A stretch of 19,784 nt of DNA from positions 1 through 19,784 of the forward strand of contig JBJOGR010000037.1 of assembly GCA_046048135.1 (NCBI GenBank), written 5' to 3'. The translations under genes and the position numbers were made by a program. Origin of the DNA: ATZT02 sp046048135 (GTDB lineage: Bacteria; Actinomycetota; Actinomycetes; S36-B12; UBA5976). Shown one piece after another: positions 1 to 6,551 of the stretch (the stretch's first letter is position 1; each line of letters opens with the position of its first letter). The notes beneath the pieces are model-generated. The model saw only the letters and a list, made by a program, of their open reading frames with translations, was not told the DNA's origin and ran no database searches.

Positions 1-157
1 TTACTGCTACATCTTTCAAACCAACTATAGAAAAATTACTTAGAGTTAAATCAAGAATTGTAGTTTCGTTATCTATAGGAATTAATGCTTTAGGCAATGT
101 GTCGGTGTAGGGGCGAAGGCGTCGTCCAGCACCTGCAGCCAACACCATCCCGATCAT
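1..157 (-). CDS. Sugar-phosphate nucleotidyltransferase (5' part, cut by window edge)
   Basis: The minus strand reads an open N-terminal fragment of 52 codons that runs off the left edge. It starts MIGMVLAAGAGRRLRPYTDT and continues LPKALIPI. This is the nucleotide-binding signature GxGxRLxPxT...PKxLxPI of the NTP_transferase family (glucose-1-phosphate thymidylyl/uridylyl- or polyol-phosphate cytidylyltransferases), which make NDP-sugars or CDP-alcohols in the cytoplasm. An in-frame ATG at 148 is an alternative start; a weak GAGA lies 8 nt before the ATG at 157. It is divergent from a CDP-glycerol-type glycerophosphotransferase gene, so a role in making an activated precursor for a surface polymer is plausible. 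The substrate cannot be told from this fragment. Confidence 0.82.
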   Translation of the reverse strand, partial: MIGMVLAAGAGRRLRPYTDTLPKALIPIDNETTILDLTLSNFSIVGLKDVAV

Positions 158-239
158 CTAAAAAATCTCACTTTCAATAGTTTTTGAGTGAAAATATCCT
201 CGTAAATAGTCTTTCACGCATACTTATTCAATAAGTGTA

Positions 240-1523
240 TTGAGTAGGCTCGTAATCACTATGGCATTTAATTCAAGAAGATTTGATTCCAATCCTTGGT
301 ATTTGCGCTTACGTAGAATGGCCGGAGCTGCCTATCACGCTTGGATTGCAAATGATCCTGAAGCAATAACTGAGTTTAAAGATGTAAAAAATAGTTCACT
401 AAATTTTGAAGTTCTAGCATATTTTGGAGACGACATATCTCGTGCATATCAATTACAACAATGGCTTCCAGTTTTTGAAGAATTAAATAAAACACATAAA
501 GTTCAAATTATCTGTAGACAATATCCGACAACTAAACACATTAGAAAATTAACTAATTTACCTGTTAATTCTGTTTATGACTTTTTCACTTTAACTGAAT
601 TGATCGAATCAAATAACTATAAAGTAATTTTGTATGTTAATAATTCATTTACAAATTTTCAAAGTATGGCAGCAAAAAAAGCTTTCCATGTGCATTTGAA
701 TCATGGTGAATCAGACAAGATGAGCATGACTTCAAGACAAATGTATGCATATGATGTGGTGGCAGTTGCTGGCCAAGCAGCAAAAGATCGCTTAGCAAAT
801 GCGTTAATTGTGAAGGATGAAAATAAAGAAATAGTTATCGGACGACCTCAATTAGATTTATTAAGTAAACCATTTGATACACCACAGGGAAGAAAAGTTT
901 TAGTTTATGCTCCAACTTGGCACGGAGATCAAGAAGCAAATAATTACACTTCTGTAGATATTTACGGCGAAAAAATAATTGATGCCATGCTTAAAGTTCC
1001 AAATGCAACAGTGCTTTATAAACCTCATCCAAAAATTGTTGCGGCAAAAGCGTTAATTGCCACAAAGCCTCATAAAGCAATATTAGACAAAATTGAGCAA
1101 GCCAATAATAAAGATAAAGATGCAAAACATCAGTTAGTAACAGGTGATCCAATGCCAGTTTTGCAAGTAGCTGATTTATTAGTGTCTGATATTTCTGCTG
1201 TGACGATTGACTATTTGTATTTAAAGCCAAATGGCGCAATGCTTATGTGTGATAGAAGAAGTGATACTAAATTGTTTAATCAAGTAGCACCTGTTTCAAA
1301 AGCTGTAAGGGTAATAAATAAAGAAAATATTTCAAATATTGATAAATTAATTCTTGATCATTTGTCAGGAAATTTTGATAGAAGCAGATATCAAGAATTA
1401 AGAAATTATTATTTTGGTGATACAAAACCTGGTGAAAGTGTTAAACGATTTATTGACATGGTTGATTCATTAATCAAAAAACGTGATGAACGTGTGGCAC
1501 AAATGCCCACGTCAAATAACTAA
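240..1523 (+). CDS. CDP-glycerol glycerophosphotransferase family protein (TagB/TagF-like)
   Basis: This 427-residue protein carries the Glyphos_transf (PF04464-type) signatures in order: HGESDK at 155-160, GRPQLD at 201-206, YAPTWHGD at 223-230, KPHP at 261-264 and SDISA at 316-320 followed by DYLYL. The family transfers polyol-phosphate units from CDP-polyols to build teichoic-acid-like polymers at the inner face of the membrane. The histidines of the HGE and KPHP motifs match the residues usually needed for transfer. The length is that of the catalytic domain alone, without the N-terminal extension of large TagF proteins. The start is uncertain: the longest frame begins with TTG at 240, but ATG at 261 (residue 8) is equally possible with AGTAGG 12 nt upstream. 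The divergent nucleotidyltransferase supports a surface-polymer role. Polymer type and whether it is a primase or polymerase are unknown. Confidence 0.88.
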   Translation: MSRLVITMAFNSRRFDSNPWYLRLRRMAGAAYHAWIANDPEAITEFKDVKNSSLNFEVLAYFGDDISRAYQLQQWLPVFEELNKTHKVQIICRQYPTTKHIRKLTNLPVNSVYDFFTLTELIESNNYKVILYVNNSFTNFQSMAAKKAFHVHLNHGESDKMSMTSRQMYAYDVVAVAGQAAKDRLANALIVKDENKEIVIGRPQLDLLSKPFDTPQGRKVLVYAPTWHGDQEANNYTSVDIYGEKIIDAMLKVPNATVLYKPHPKIVAAKALIATKPHKAILDKIEQANNKDKDAKHQLVTGDPMPVLQVADLLVSDISAVTIDYLYLKPNGAMLMCDRRSDTKLFNQVAPVSKAVRVINKENISNIDKLILDHLSGNFDRSRYQELRNYYFGDTKPGESVKRFIDMVDSLIKKRDERVAQMPTSNN

Positions 1524-1529
1524 ACCTAA

Positions 1530-1602
1530 GCCGCTTTAGCTCAGTTGGCAGAGCGTTGCTCTCGTAAAGCAAAGGTCTCGGGTTCAATTCCCGAAAGCGG
1601 CT
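1530..1602 (+). tRNA. tRNA-Thr (anticodon CGU, reads ACG)
   Basis: The 73-nt sequence folds into a full cloverleaf. The acceptor stem is GCCGCTT (1530-1536) with AAGCGGC (1595-1601). The D stem is GCTC/GAGC. The anticodon stem TTGCT/AGCAA closes the loop CTCGTAA, with anticodon CGT at 1563-1565. The T stem is TCGGG/CCCGA with loop TTCAATT. The discriminator base is T (U), as is usual for bacterial tRNA-Thr. CCA is not encoded. Position 37 is A, the site of t6A in ANN-reading tRNAs. The gene lies 6 bp after the glycerophosphotransferase stop. Confidence 0.97.
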
Positions 1603-1680
1603 CGTTAAAAACTCAGGATTTTTAATACACAACTAAGAGATAATTCATTTAAATACTTTCAAAATATAAATAAATAAAAA

Positions 1681-2610
1681 CTATTGTGAACTAGCCTTTT
1701 TAAGTCGATCTCGTAATGCAACAGCTAGGCCTGAACCTTCAGGTTGAATTACCATTACTCGCTTCAATTTCAACTCATCTGCTTTTCTTAAATCTGCATA
1801 AATACTTTTAGCAAATTCTTCAACGTTTGAGGGAGAATTTAAGCGTATCGCCCCAGCTGGTGTTGGGACATCACTTAGAGCAATAAAACCATCGCCAGCT
1901 TCAGTTGTTTGATCAAGTAATACTCGCGCATTTGGCGCGTAATGGGATTTAAATGATCCACTTACTCTGATTTGATTTGGTGTTGAAGTTAAATCTAATT
2001 CGATAATTTCGTTTATCAATTCATTTGAAATTTTTCCAGGTCTTAATATCCTTGGTAATTCTTTCGTGCAATCAATAATGGTTGACTCAACACCGATTTG
2101 AGAAGGACCACCATCAAGAATTAAATCATCATTACTTAAGTCTTTTGATAACTCTTGATAAACGTGTTCAAAAGTAGTTGGTGAAACTTTTCCAAATTTA
2201 TTTGCACTGGGGGCTGCTATTGCTCCACTTCCTATTTTTTTAAATTCTTTTAATAAAGTTAAAGCTGTTTCATGATTTGGAATTCTTAAACCTACAGTTT
2301 CTTGTCCACCAGAAATAAAATCTTTTATTTTGTCACTTCTTTTTAAAATCAGTGTCATAGGTCCTGGCCAATATCTGTTTGCTAAAGAGTAGGCATATTC
2401 AGGAATTTCAACAGCCCAATCATTTAACTCATTAGTAGCACCAATATGAACAATTAATGGATGATTTACTGGCCTATTTTTTATTTTAAAAATTCTTGAA
2501 ACAGCTTCTGGATTTGTTGCATCTGCACCAAGTCCATAAACAGTTTCAGTTGGGAAAGCTACTAAAAAACCATTTTTAAGGGCAATTGCAGCATTGTTGA
2601 TTTCTCGCAT
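1681..2610 (-). CDS. sua5: L-threonylcarbamoyladenylate synthase (Sua5/TsaC)
   Basis: The enzyme makes threonylcarbamoyl-AMP from threonine, bicarbonate and ATP in the cytoplasm. This is the first step of t6A37 formation in tRNAs that read ANN codons; TsaD with TsaB/TsaE then transfers the group. The 309-residue protein has the YrdC domain with PTETVYGLGA at 20-29, the KxR pair K44/R46, PSANKFGKVSPT at 134-145 and GVESTIID at 173-180. The linker SGSFKSHYAP (217-226) and the about 85 residues after it form the extra C-terminal domain that separates Sua5-type proteins from short TsaC. The ATG at 2610 sits directly before the first conserved segment. It is divergent from dedA across 39 bp and its 3' end faces the tRNA-Thr gene, one of its expected targets. 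Confidence 0.96.
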   Translation of the reverse strand: MREINNAAIALKNGFLVAFPTETVYGLGADATNPEAVSRIFKIKNRPVNHPLIVHIGATNELNDWAVEIPEYAYSLANRYWPGPMTLILKRSDKIKDFISGGQETVGLRIPNHETALTLLKEFKKIGSGAIAAPSANKFGKVSPTTFEHVYQELSKDLSNDDLILDGGPSQIGVESTIIDCTKELPRILRPGKISNELINEIIELDLTSTPNQIRVSGSFKSHYAPNARVLLDQTTEAGDGFIALSDVPTPAGAIRLNSPSNVEEFAKSIYADLRKADELKLKRVMVIQPEGSGLAVALRDRLKKASSQ

Positions 2611-2649
2611 ATTTAATAATGTTAGATGAAGTTGAAGTATGCTTAGAAG
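2611..2649. promoter_or_regulatory. Very short divergent promoter region, possibly leaderless
   Basis: Only 39 bp separate the start codons of sua5 and the dedA-like gene, so both promoters must overlap or extend into coding sequence. On the plus strand TATGCT (2638-2643) is a TAnnnT -10-like hexamer placed so that transcription would begin at about 2650, the A of the ATG. On the minus strand TAACAT (2619-2624) is placed so that transcription would begin within a few bases of the sua5 ATG. The SD match for dedA (AGAAG) touches the start codon and is badly spaced. Leaderless mRNAs are common in actinobacteria. No clear -35 box is visible. Confidence 0.35.
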
Positions 2650-3279
2650 ATGCTTGAATTTGCCGTAAATTTAATCGATCAAATTGGACTTTTAGGGTCA
2701 GCACTTTTAATTGGTATCGAAGTAGTTATCCTACCTATCCCATCAGAGCTTATTCTTCTTTTAACTGGATTTAACGTTTCTATTGGAAATTTTGGATTTA
2801 TCGCTGCATTAATTGCAACTACAATTGGTTCTTTGTCGGGAGCTTTATTTTTATATTTTATGGGATATGCATTTTCAGAAGAAAGATTAGAAAATTTAGT
2901 TAGTAAATATGGTAAGTATGTTGGTCTTTATGTGAAAGATCTACAAAAAACTGCGTCCTGGTTTGAAAGACATGGCGCACAACTTGTATTTTTCGGCCGC
3001 TTAATTCCATTAATCAGAAGTTTGGTTAGCATTCCTGCAGGTTTAACTAAAATGAAAATGTCTACGTTCATTATTTTTACAATTTTAGGAAGTGGAATCT
3101 GGAATTCTATTTGGTTAACTTTAGGTTTTTATCTGGGCGATAAGTGGTCAAGTGCAGAAAAATATGCAAAATATTTAGATTATTTAGTTTATGCTGGGGT
3201 AGGACTAGCAATAATATATTTTGGTAGAAAAATTATCATTGGAATTAACAATTACCGAAAAAACAAATTAACAAATTAG
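2650..3279 (+). CDS. DedA-family membrane protein
   Basis: This 209-residue polytopic membrane protein has the DedA (SNARE-associated/VTT) features: an acidic residue followed by a proline-rich re-entrant segment, EVVILPIPSE at 24-33, and the conserved arginine-rich stretch FFGRLIPLIRS followed by VSIPAGLTKM. Some DedA proteins have recently been shown to flip polyprenyl phosphate or phospholipids across the membrane, and loss in other bacteria disturbs envelope and proton-motive-force balance; which applies here cannot be told. It opens a plus-strand run with a lipid-type UGT 17 bp downstream, which fits an envelope-lipid role. The ATG at 2650 is the only well-placed start; an ATG at 2639 is out of frame. 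Confidence 0.92.
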   Translation: MLEFAVNLIDQIGLLGSALLIGIEVVILPIPSELILLLTGFNVSIGNFGFIAALIATTIGSLSGALFLYFMGYAFSEERLENLVSKYGKYVGLYVKDLQKTASWFERHGAQLVFFGRLIPLIRSLVSIPAGLTKMKMSTFIIFTILGSGIWNSIWLTLGFYLGDKWSSAEKYAKYLDYLVYAGVGLAIIYFGRKIIIGINNYRKNKLTN

Positions 3280-3295
3280 CTTTAAAAGGTAAATT

Positions 3296-4489
3296 TTGAA
3301 AATATATTTAGTCACCACTGGTAGCAGAGGTGACTTTGAACCTTTTTACGCTTTTGCTAAACAGGCTTCTAATTTAGGTCACGAAGTTTATCTTGCTGTA
3401 ACCGAAGAATTTATTGAAGAAATAAAAAATAGTAATTTTAATGTTCTTAAACTTCCAGGCACTATAAAACAATTTGTGGACTCAAATGGAGTCTCGTATA
3501 TAAAAAATGCCTTAGATTTTTTGCCTAATGTACGACCTATGTTAGTTAAAATATTAGATGTTATTGCTAATCAAATTATTGAAATTAAACCTGACGTAGT
3601 TCTTTATCACCCAACAGCATTGACCGCCCCAATCGCAGCAAAATCTATCAATGCTTTAAGTGTTTTAGTCGAAATTATTCCAGTTCTTTCCCCAACCAAA
3701 GAATTTGCTTCTGCTGGTTTATGGACTTCGGATCTAGGTTTTTTAAACAAGTTAACTTACAAAGGTGTTGAAGTAGCTGAGAAACTATTTTTTCTAGAAA
3801 CAAACAAATTAGCAAAGAAACTTAAAGTTAAAAATAAGGAACATGATCTAGCAATATCTTTGGTAAGTCCTGCATTACTAAAAAGACCTCATGACTGGCC
3901 AAATAATTCTTATGTTGTTGGGCCTTGGTATCAAGAAAAATCAGAAGAACTAAGCCCTGAAATAGTTGAATTTGTGGAACGAAAAGACACAATATATGCA
4001 GGTTTTGGTTCTATGAAAAAGAAAAATCCTTTGCAACTTGCTAAAACAATAATTGAAGCATGCAAGCAATTAAACCTTCAGTTAATAATGAATAAAGGTT
4101 GGGGAGGCTTAGAACTGCCAAGTGAATATCAAAATGATGATTCAATCCGATTTGTCACAGGGATTTCTCACTCAAAGATATTTCCAAAAGTTAAGGCAAT
4201 CATGCATCATGGAGGCGTTGGAACTGTACATGCAGCATTACGTGCAGGAACTGTTTCAATAATTGTTCCTTTTATTGTTGATCAACCTTGGTGGGCAGAT
4301 CGATTACATCGACTAGAACTTGGTCCTAAAGCTTTACCTTTAAGAAAATTTACTAAAAATAATTTAATTGACAGGTTAAACAAAACTTATAAGTATAAAA
4401 ATAATGTGCAAAATATTGCTAATCTTATGAAACAAGATGATGGAGTAAATGTGACTTTAGATCTAATTACGAAAAATTTAAATAAATGA
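3296..4489 (+). CDS. UGT-family glycosyltransferase (sterol-glucosyltransferase-like, GT1)
   Basis: The 397-residue protein has the two-domain GT-B layout. The N-terminal acceptor side begins MKIYLVTTGSRGDFEPF, the Glyco_transf_28 opening. The C-terminal nucleotide-sugar site has HHGGVGT at 304-310 and, after LRAG, VPFIVDQPWWADR at 324-336. The D329-Q330-P-W-W form is typical of bacterial and fungal sterol/lipid glucosyltransferases. It probably glycosylates a hydrophobic acceptor at the membrane with a UDP-sugar. The start is TTG at 3296, chosen because AAAAGG (3284-3289) lies 6 nt upstream and the TTG is followed at once by the conserved N-terminal strand. It is coupled to the next gene by an ATGA overlap. 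The acceptor is unknown; sterol need not be the substrate in a bacterium. Confidence 0.88.
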   Translation: MKIYLVTTGSRGDFEPFYAFAKQASNLGHEVYLAVTEEFIEEIKNSNFNVLKLPGTIKQFVDSNGVSYIKNALDFLPNVRPMLVKILDVIANQIIEIKPDVVLYHPTALTAPIAAKSINALSVLVEIIPVLSPTKEFASAGLWTSDLGFLNKLTYKGVEVAEKLFFLETNKLAKKLKVKNKEHDLAISLVSPALLKRPHDWPNNSYVVGPWYQEKSEELSPEIVEFVERKDTIYAGFGSMKKKNPLQLAKTIIEACKQLNLQLIMNKGWGGLELPSEYQNDDSIRFVTGISHSKIFPKVKAIMHHGGVGTVHAALRAGTVSIIVPFIVDQPWWADRLHRLELGPKALPLRKFTKNNLIDRLNKTYKYKNNVQNIANLMKQDDGVNVTLDLITKNLNK

Positions 4490-5055
4490 ATTTAAGAAAA
4501 ACTGTTAGCATAGTAGCAATCCTAAATTTAAGTTATTTTTTTGTGGAATTTTTTGTAGCAAATAAAATATTATCTGTGTCACTTTTTGCAGATTCTATTG
4601 ATTTCTTAGAAGATGCAGCTGTAAATATCTTAATTTTACTTGCATTTGGCTGGAGCTTAAAAGCAAGAGCAAATCTTGGTTATCTGTTTTCTGCTTTACT
4701 TTTGATTCCAGGAATAGCAGTTTTATGGAGTGCTTTTCAAAAATTTCAAAATCCCATAACTCCTGAAAGTTTTACTTTAGGAATAACTGGTTTTGGAGCC
4801 TTAGTCATAAATCTTTCTTGCGCATTACTTTTAGTCAAGTTTCGAAAAGAAACAGAAAGCCTGGTTAAAGCAGCTTATTTCTCTGCAAGAAATGATGCTT
4901 TTGCAAATATTGCAATTATTGCGGCAAGTATTGTTTCAATATTTTGGGTTTCAGCTTGGCCGGACTTAATTGTGGGATTAGGAATATTGCTTTTAAATCT
5001 TGATTCAGCAAAAGAAGTTTTACAGGCAGCAAGAAAAGAAAAGTCGCTTTCATAA
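4486..5055 (+). CDS. Short CDF-like cation transporter membrane protein
   Basis: This 189-residue protein has about six hydrophobic segments and resembles the transmembrane domain of cation diffusion facilitators. ADSIDFLED at 35-43 matches the ADxxHxxxD site of TM2, with D39 and D43 in metal-ligand positions. SARNDAFAN at 133-141 matches TM5. In TM5 the usual HxxxD pair reads S133xxxD137, so the histidine is missing, and the cytoplasmic C-terminal domain is absent. CDF proteins exchange Zn2+, Mn2+ or similar ions for protons at the cytoplasmic membrane, but with this altered site the ion, or even transport itself, is open. Its ATG overlaps the stop of the upstream glycosyltransferase (ATGA), so translation is coupled. 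Confidence 0.72.
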   Translation: MNLRKTVSIVAILNLSYFFVEFFVANKILSVSLFADSIDFLEDAAVNILILLAFGWSLKARANLGYLFSALLLIPGIAVLWSAFQKFQNPITPESFTLGITGFGALVINLSCALLLVKFRKETESLVKAAYFSARNDAFANIAIIAASIVSIFWVSAWPDLIVGLGILLLNLDSAKEVLQAARKEKSLS

Positions 5056-5082
5056 TCGCCTTCTTATTGGTAGGTTTTTCAT

Positions 5083-6303
5083 ATGAGTAAAAAATGGACC
5101 AACTGGGTTGGCAATCAATCATTTGAATACTCAAGTTATGCCGCTCCAAAAAGTGAAAAAGAAGTAGTAAAAGCAGTCAAAAATGCTTTGAGTAAAAAAC
5201 AAAAAATAAGAGTAATGGCCACTGGCCACTCTTTTACTCCAATTGTTGAAACAGATGGTTTGCTATTAGATTTAAAGAACATTAGTGGGATAAAAGCAGT
5301 TGACCCTTATAAACAAAGAGCATTTGTTGGTTCAGGAACTCCAATTAGTGCTTTGGGAGATCCGTTGTGGGAAAGAGGTTTAGCTTTAAGAAATCAAGGC
5401 GATATTGATTCGCAAAGAATTGCAGGAGCAATCTCAACTGGAACACATGGTTCTGGAACCCAATTTGGAAGTTTTTCTTCAATTTTGAAATCTTGTCGCA
5501 TAGTCACAGGAACTGGTGATGTTGTAGAAATAAATGAAAAAAATCTCGATTTACTTCATGCAGCTCAAGTTTCTGTAGGAATGCTTGGCGTCATGGTTGG
5601 TATGGAATTACAAGTTACTAAAAAATACCGCTTAAAAGAACACATAGATCATGAACCATTTTCTGACGTAATTAGAAATTTTCATGAAAGAGTTAATAAA
5701 AATAGAAACTTTTCTTTCTTCTGGTTTCCAAGTGAAGAATCCGCAGCACTTTACAACATCGAATTGCCTCCAGGAGAAAAAGCAACTGATACATGTCATG
5801 TAAAAGTTTTTAATGAAGCAAGGGAATCAGAACAAGATTCAAATACTCCAAAAAGAAGAATCGATAGGTCTTATCGAATTTATCCAATGGTTTATTCGCC
5901 TAATTTTCATGAATTGGAATATTTCATTCCTTTAGAAAAAGCAATTGATTGTATAAATGAGATGCGCGAATATATGTTGAGAAGCTTGCCATTAAGTATT
6001 TTTCCTTTAGAAATAAGAACATGCGGTTCAGAAGATGGATTTTTATCTTCGAATTACAAGCGTGACACATTAGTAGTTTCTGTTTCTGGTATGCCAGGAG
6101 TTGATTATTGGGGTTACTTAAAAGAAGTTGATCGAATATTGGGAAGATACGATGCAAGAGTTCATTGGGGTAAATTACATTTCTTAACCAAAGAACAATT
6201 ATTTGAAAGATATCCAAAAGCGAAAAAATTTATTGATATAAGAAGAAAACTTGATCCTAAAGGTGTTTTCTTAAATAATCACCTAAAACCTTTATTTGCC
6301 TAA
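5083..6303 (+). CDS. FAD-linked aldonolactone oxidase-type flavoprotein (D-arabinono-1,4-lactone/L-gulonolactone oxidase family)
   Basis: The 406-residue protein has an N-terminal FAD_binding_4 (VAO-type) domain with ATGHSFTP at 46-53; H49 is where many relatives bind FAD covalently. GAISTGTHGSG follows near residue 115. The C-terminal ALO domain ends with HWGKLHFLT and later FLNNHLKPLF, the hallmark of aldonolactone and alditol oxidases. Such enzymes oxidise aldono-1,4-lactones or sugar alcohols; in actinobacteria relatives include L-gulono-1,4-lactone dehydrogenase, alditol oxidase and DprE1-like proteins. No signal peptide is seen, so it is probably cytoplasmic or membrane-associated. The ATG at 5083 has AGG 8 nt upstream. 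It is the last gene of the dedA run. Its stop overlaps the stop of the convergent helix-hairpin-helix gene by 4 bp. Confidence 0.87.
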   Translation: MSKKWTNWVGNQSFEYSSYAAPKSEKEVVKAVKNALSKKQKIRVMATGHSFTPIVETDGLLLDLKNISGIKAVDPYKQRAFVGSGTPISALGDPLWERGLALRNQGDIDSQRIAGAISTGTHGSGTQFGSFSSILKSCRIVTGTGDVVEINEKNLDLLHAAQVSVGMLGVMVGMELQVTKKYRLKEHIDHEPFSDVIRNFHERVNKNRNFSFFWFPSEESAALYNIELPPGEKATDTCHVKVFNEARESEQDSNTPKRRIDRSYRIYPMVYSPNFHELEYFIPLEKAIDCINEMREYMLRSLPLSIFPLEIRTCGSEDGFLSSNYKRDTLVVSVSGMPGVDYWGYLKEVDRILGRYDARVHWGKLHFLTKEQLFERYPKAKKFIDIRRKLDPKGVFLNNHLKPLFA

Positions 6304-6551
6304 TTTTTAAAAGTTATTTTCTTCTTTTTCATTTCAGTTTTTAACAATTTAATTGCATTAGGACCCATGCCATGAAGTGATTTTAATTCTTTTTCACTTA
6401 TCTTCTTTAAATCACTTAATTTGAATAATTTTCTATCAACCAAAGCTCTTCTTGCAGGAGCTGCAATTTTTATACTTTTCCAAAAAGTATCGAGTTTGGC
6501 ATAATTTTCTAAATCAACAAGTCCTTGAGTTACAACACATTTCTTTTTCAT
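6300..6551 (-). CDS. Small helix-hairpin-helix (RNAP alpha-CTD-like) protein
   Basis: This 83-residue basic protein has a C-terminal part, PARRALVDRKLFKLSDLKKI followed by a segment ending LHGMGPNAIKLLK, that matches the helix-hairpin-helix fold of RNA polymerase alpha C-terminal domains. The HGMGPNAI turn is the DNA-backbone-binding hairpin. Small stand-alone proteins of this type are common in bacteria and their role is mostly unknown; non-specific DNA binding is the best guess. Its ATG overlaps the benE stop (ATGA), so it is the last gene of the long minus-strand operon. Its stop overlaps that of the convergent flavoprotein gene, leaving no room for a conventional terminator. Confidence 0.8.
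   Translation of the reverse strand: MKKKCVVTQGLVDLENYAKLDTFWKSIKIAAPARRALVDRKLFKLSDLKKISEKELKSLHGMGPNAIKLLKTEMKKKKITFKN

Noticed and set aside
991..1239. Open frame on the minus strand opposite the glycerophosphotransferase
   Set aside because: Shadow of a well-supported gene; no family match, no SD and Leu/Gln-rich composition typical of antisense frames.
1605..1625. Inverted repeat TTAAAAA / TTTTTAA after the tRNA gene as terminator
   Set aside because: The stem is only A-T pairs with a 7-nt loop; too weak to call, common by chance in AT-rich DNA.
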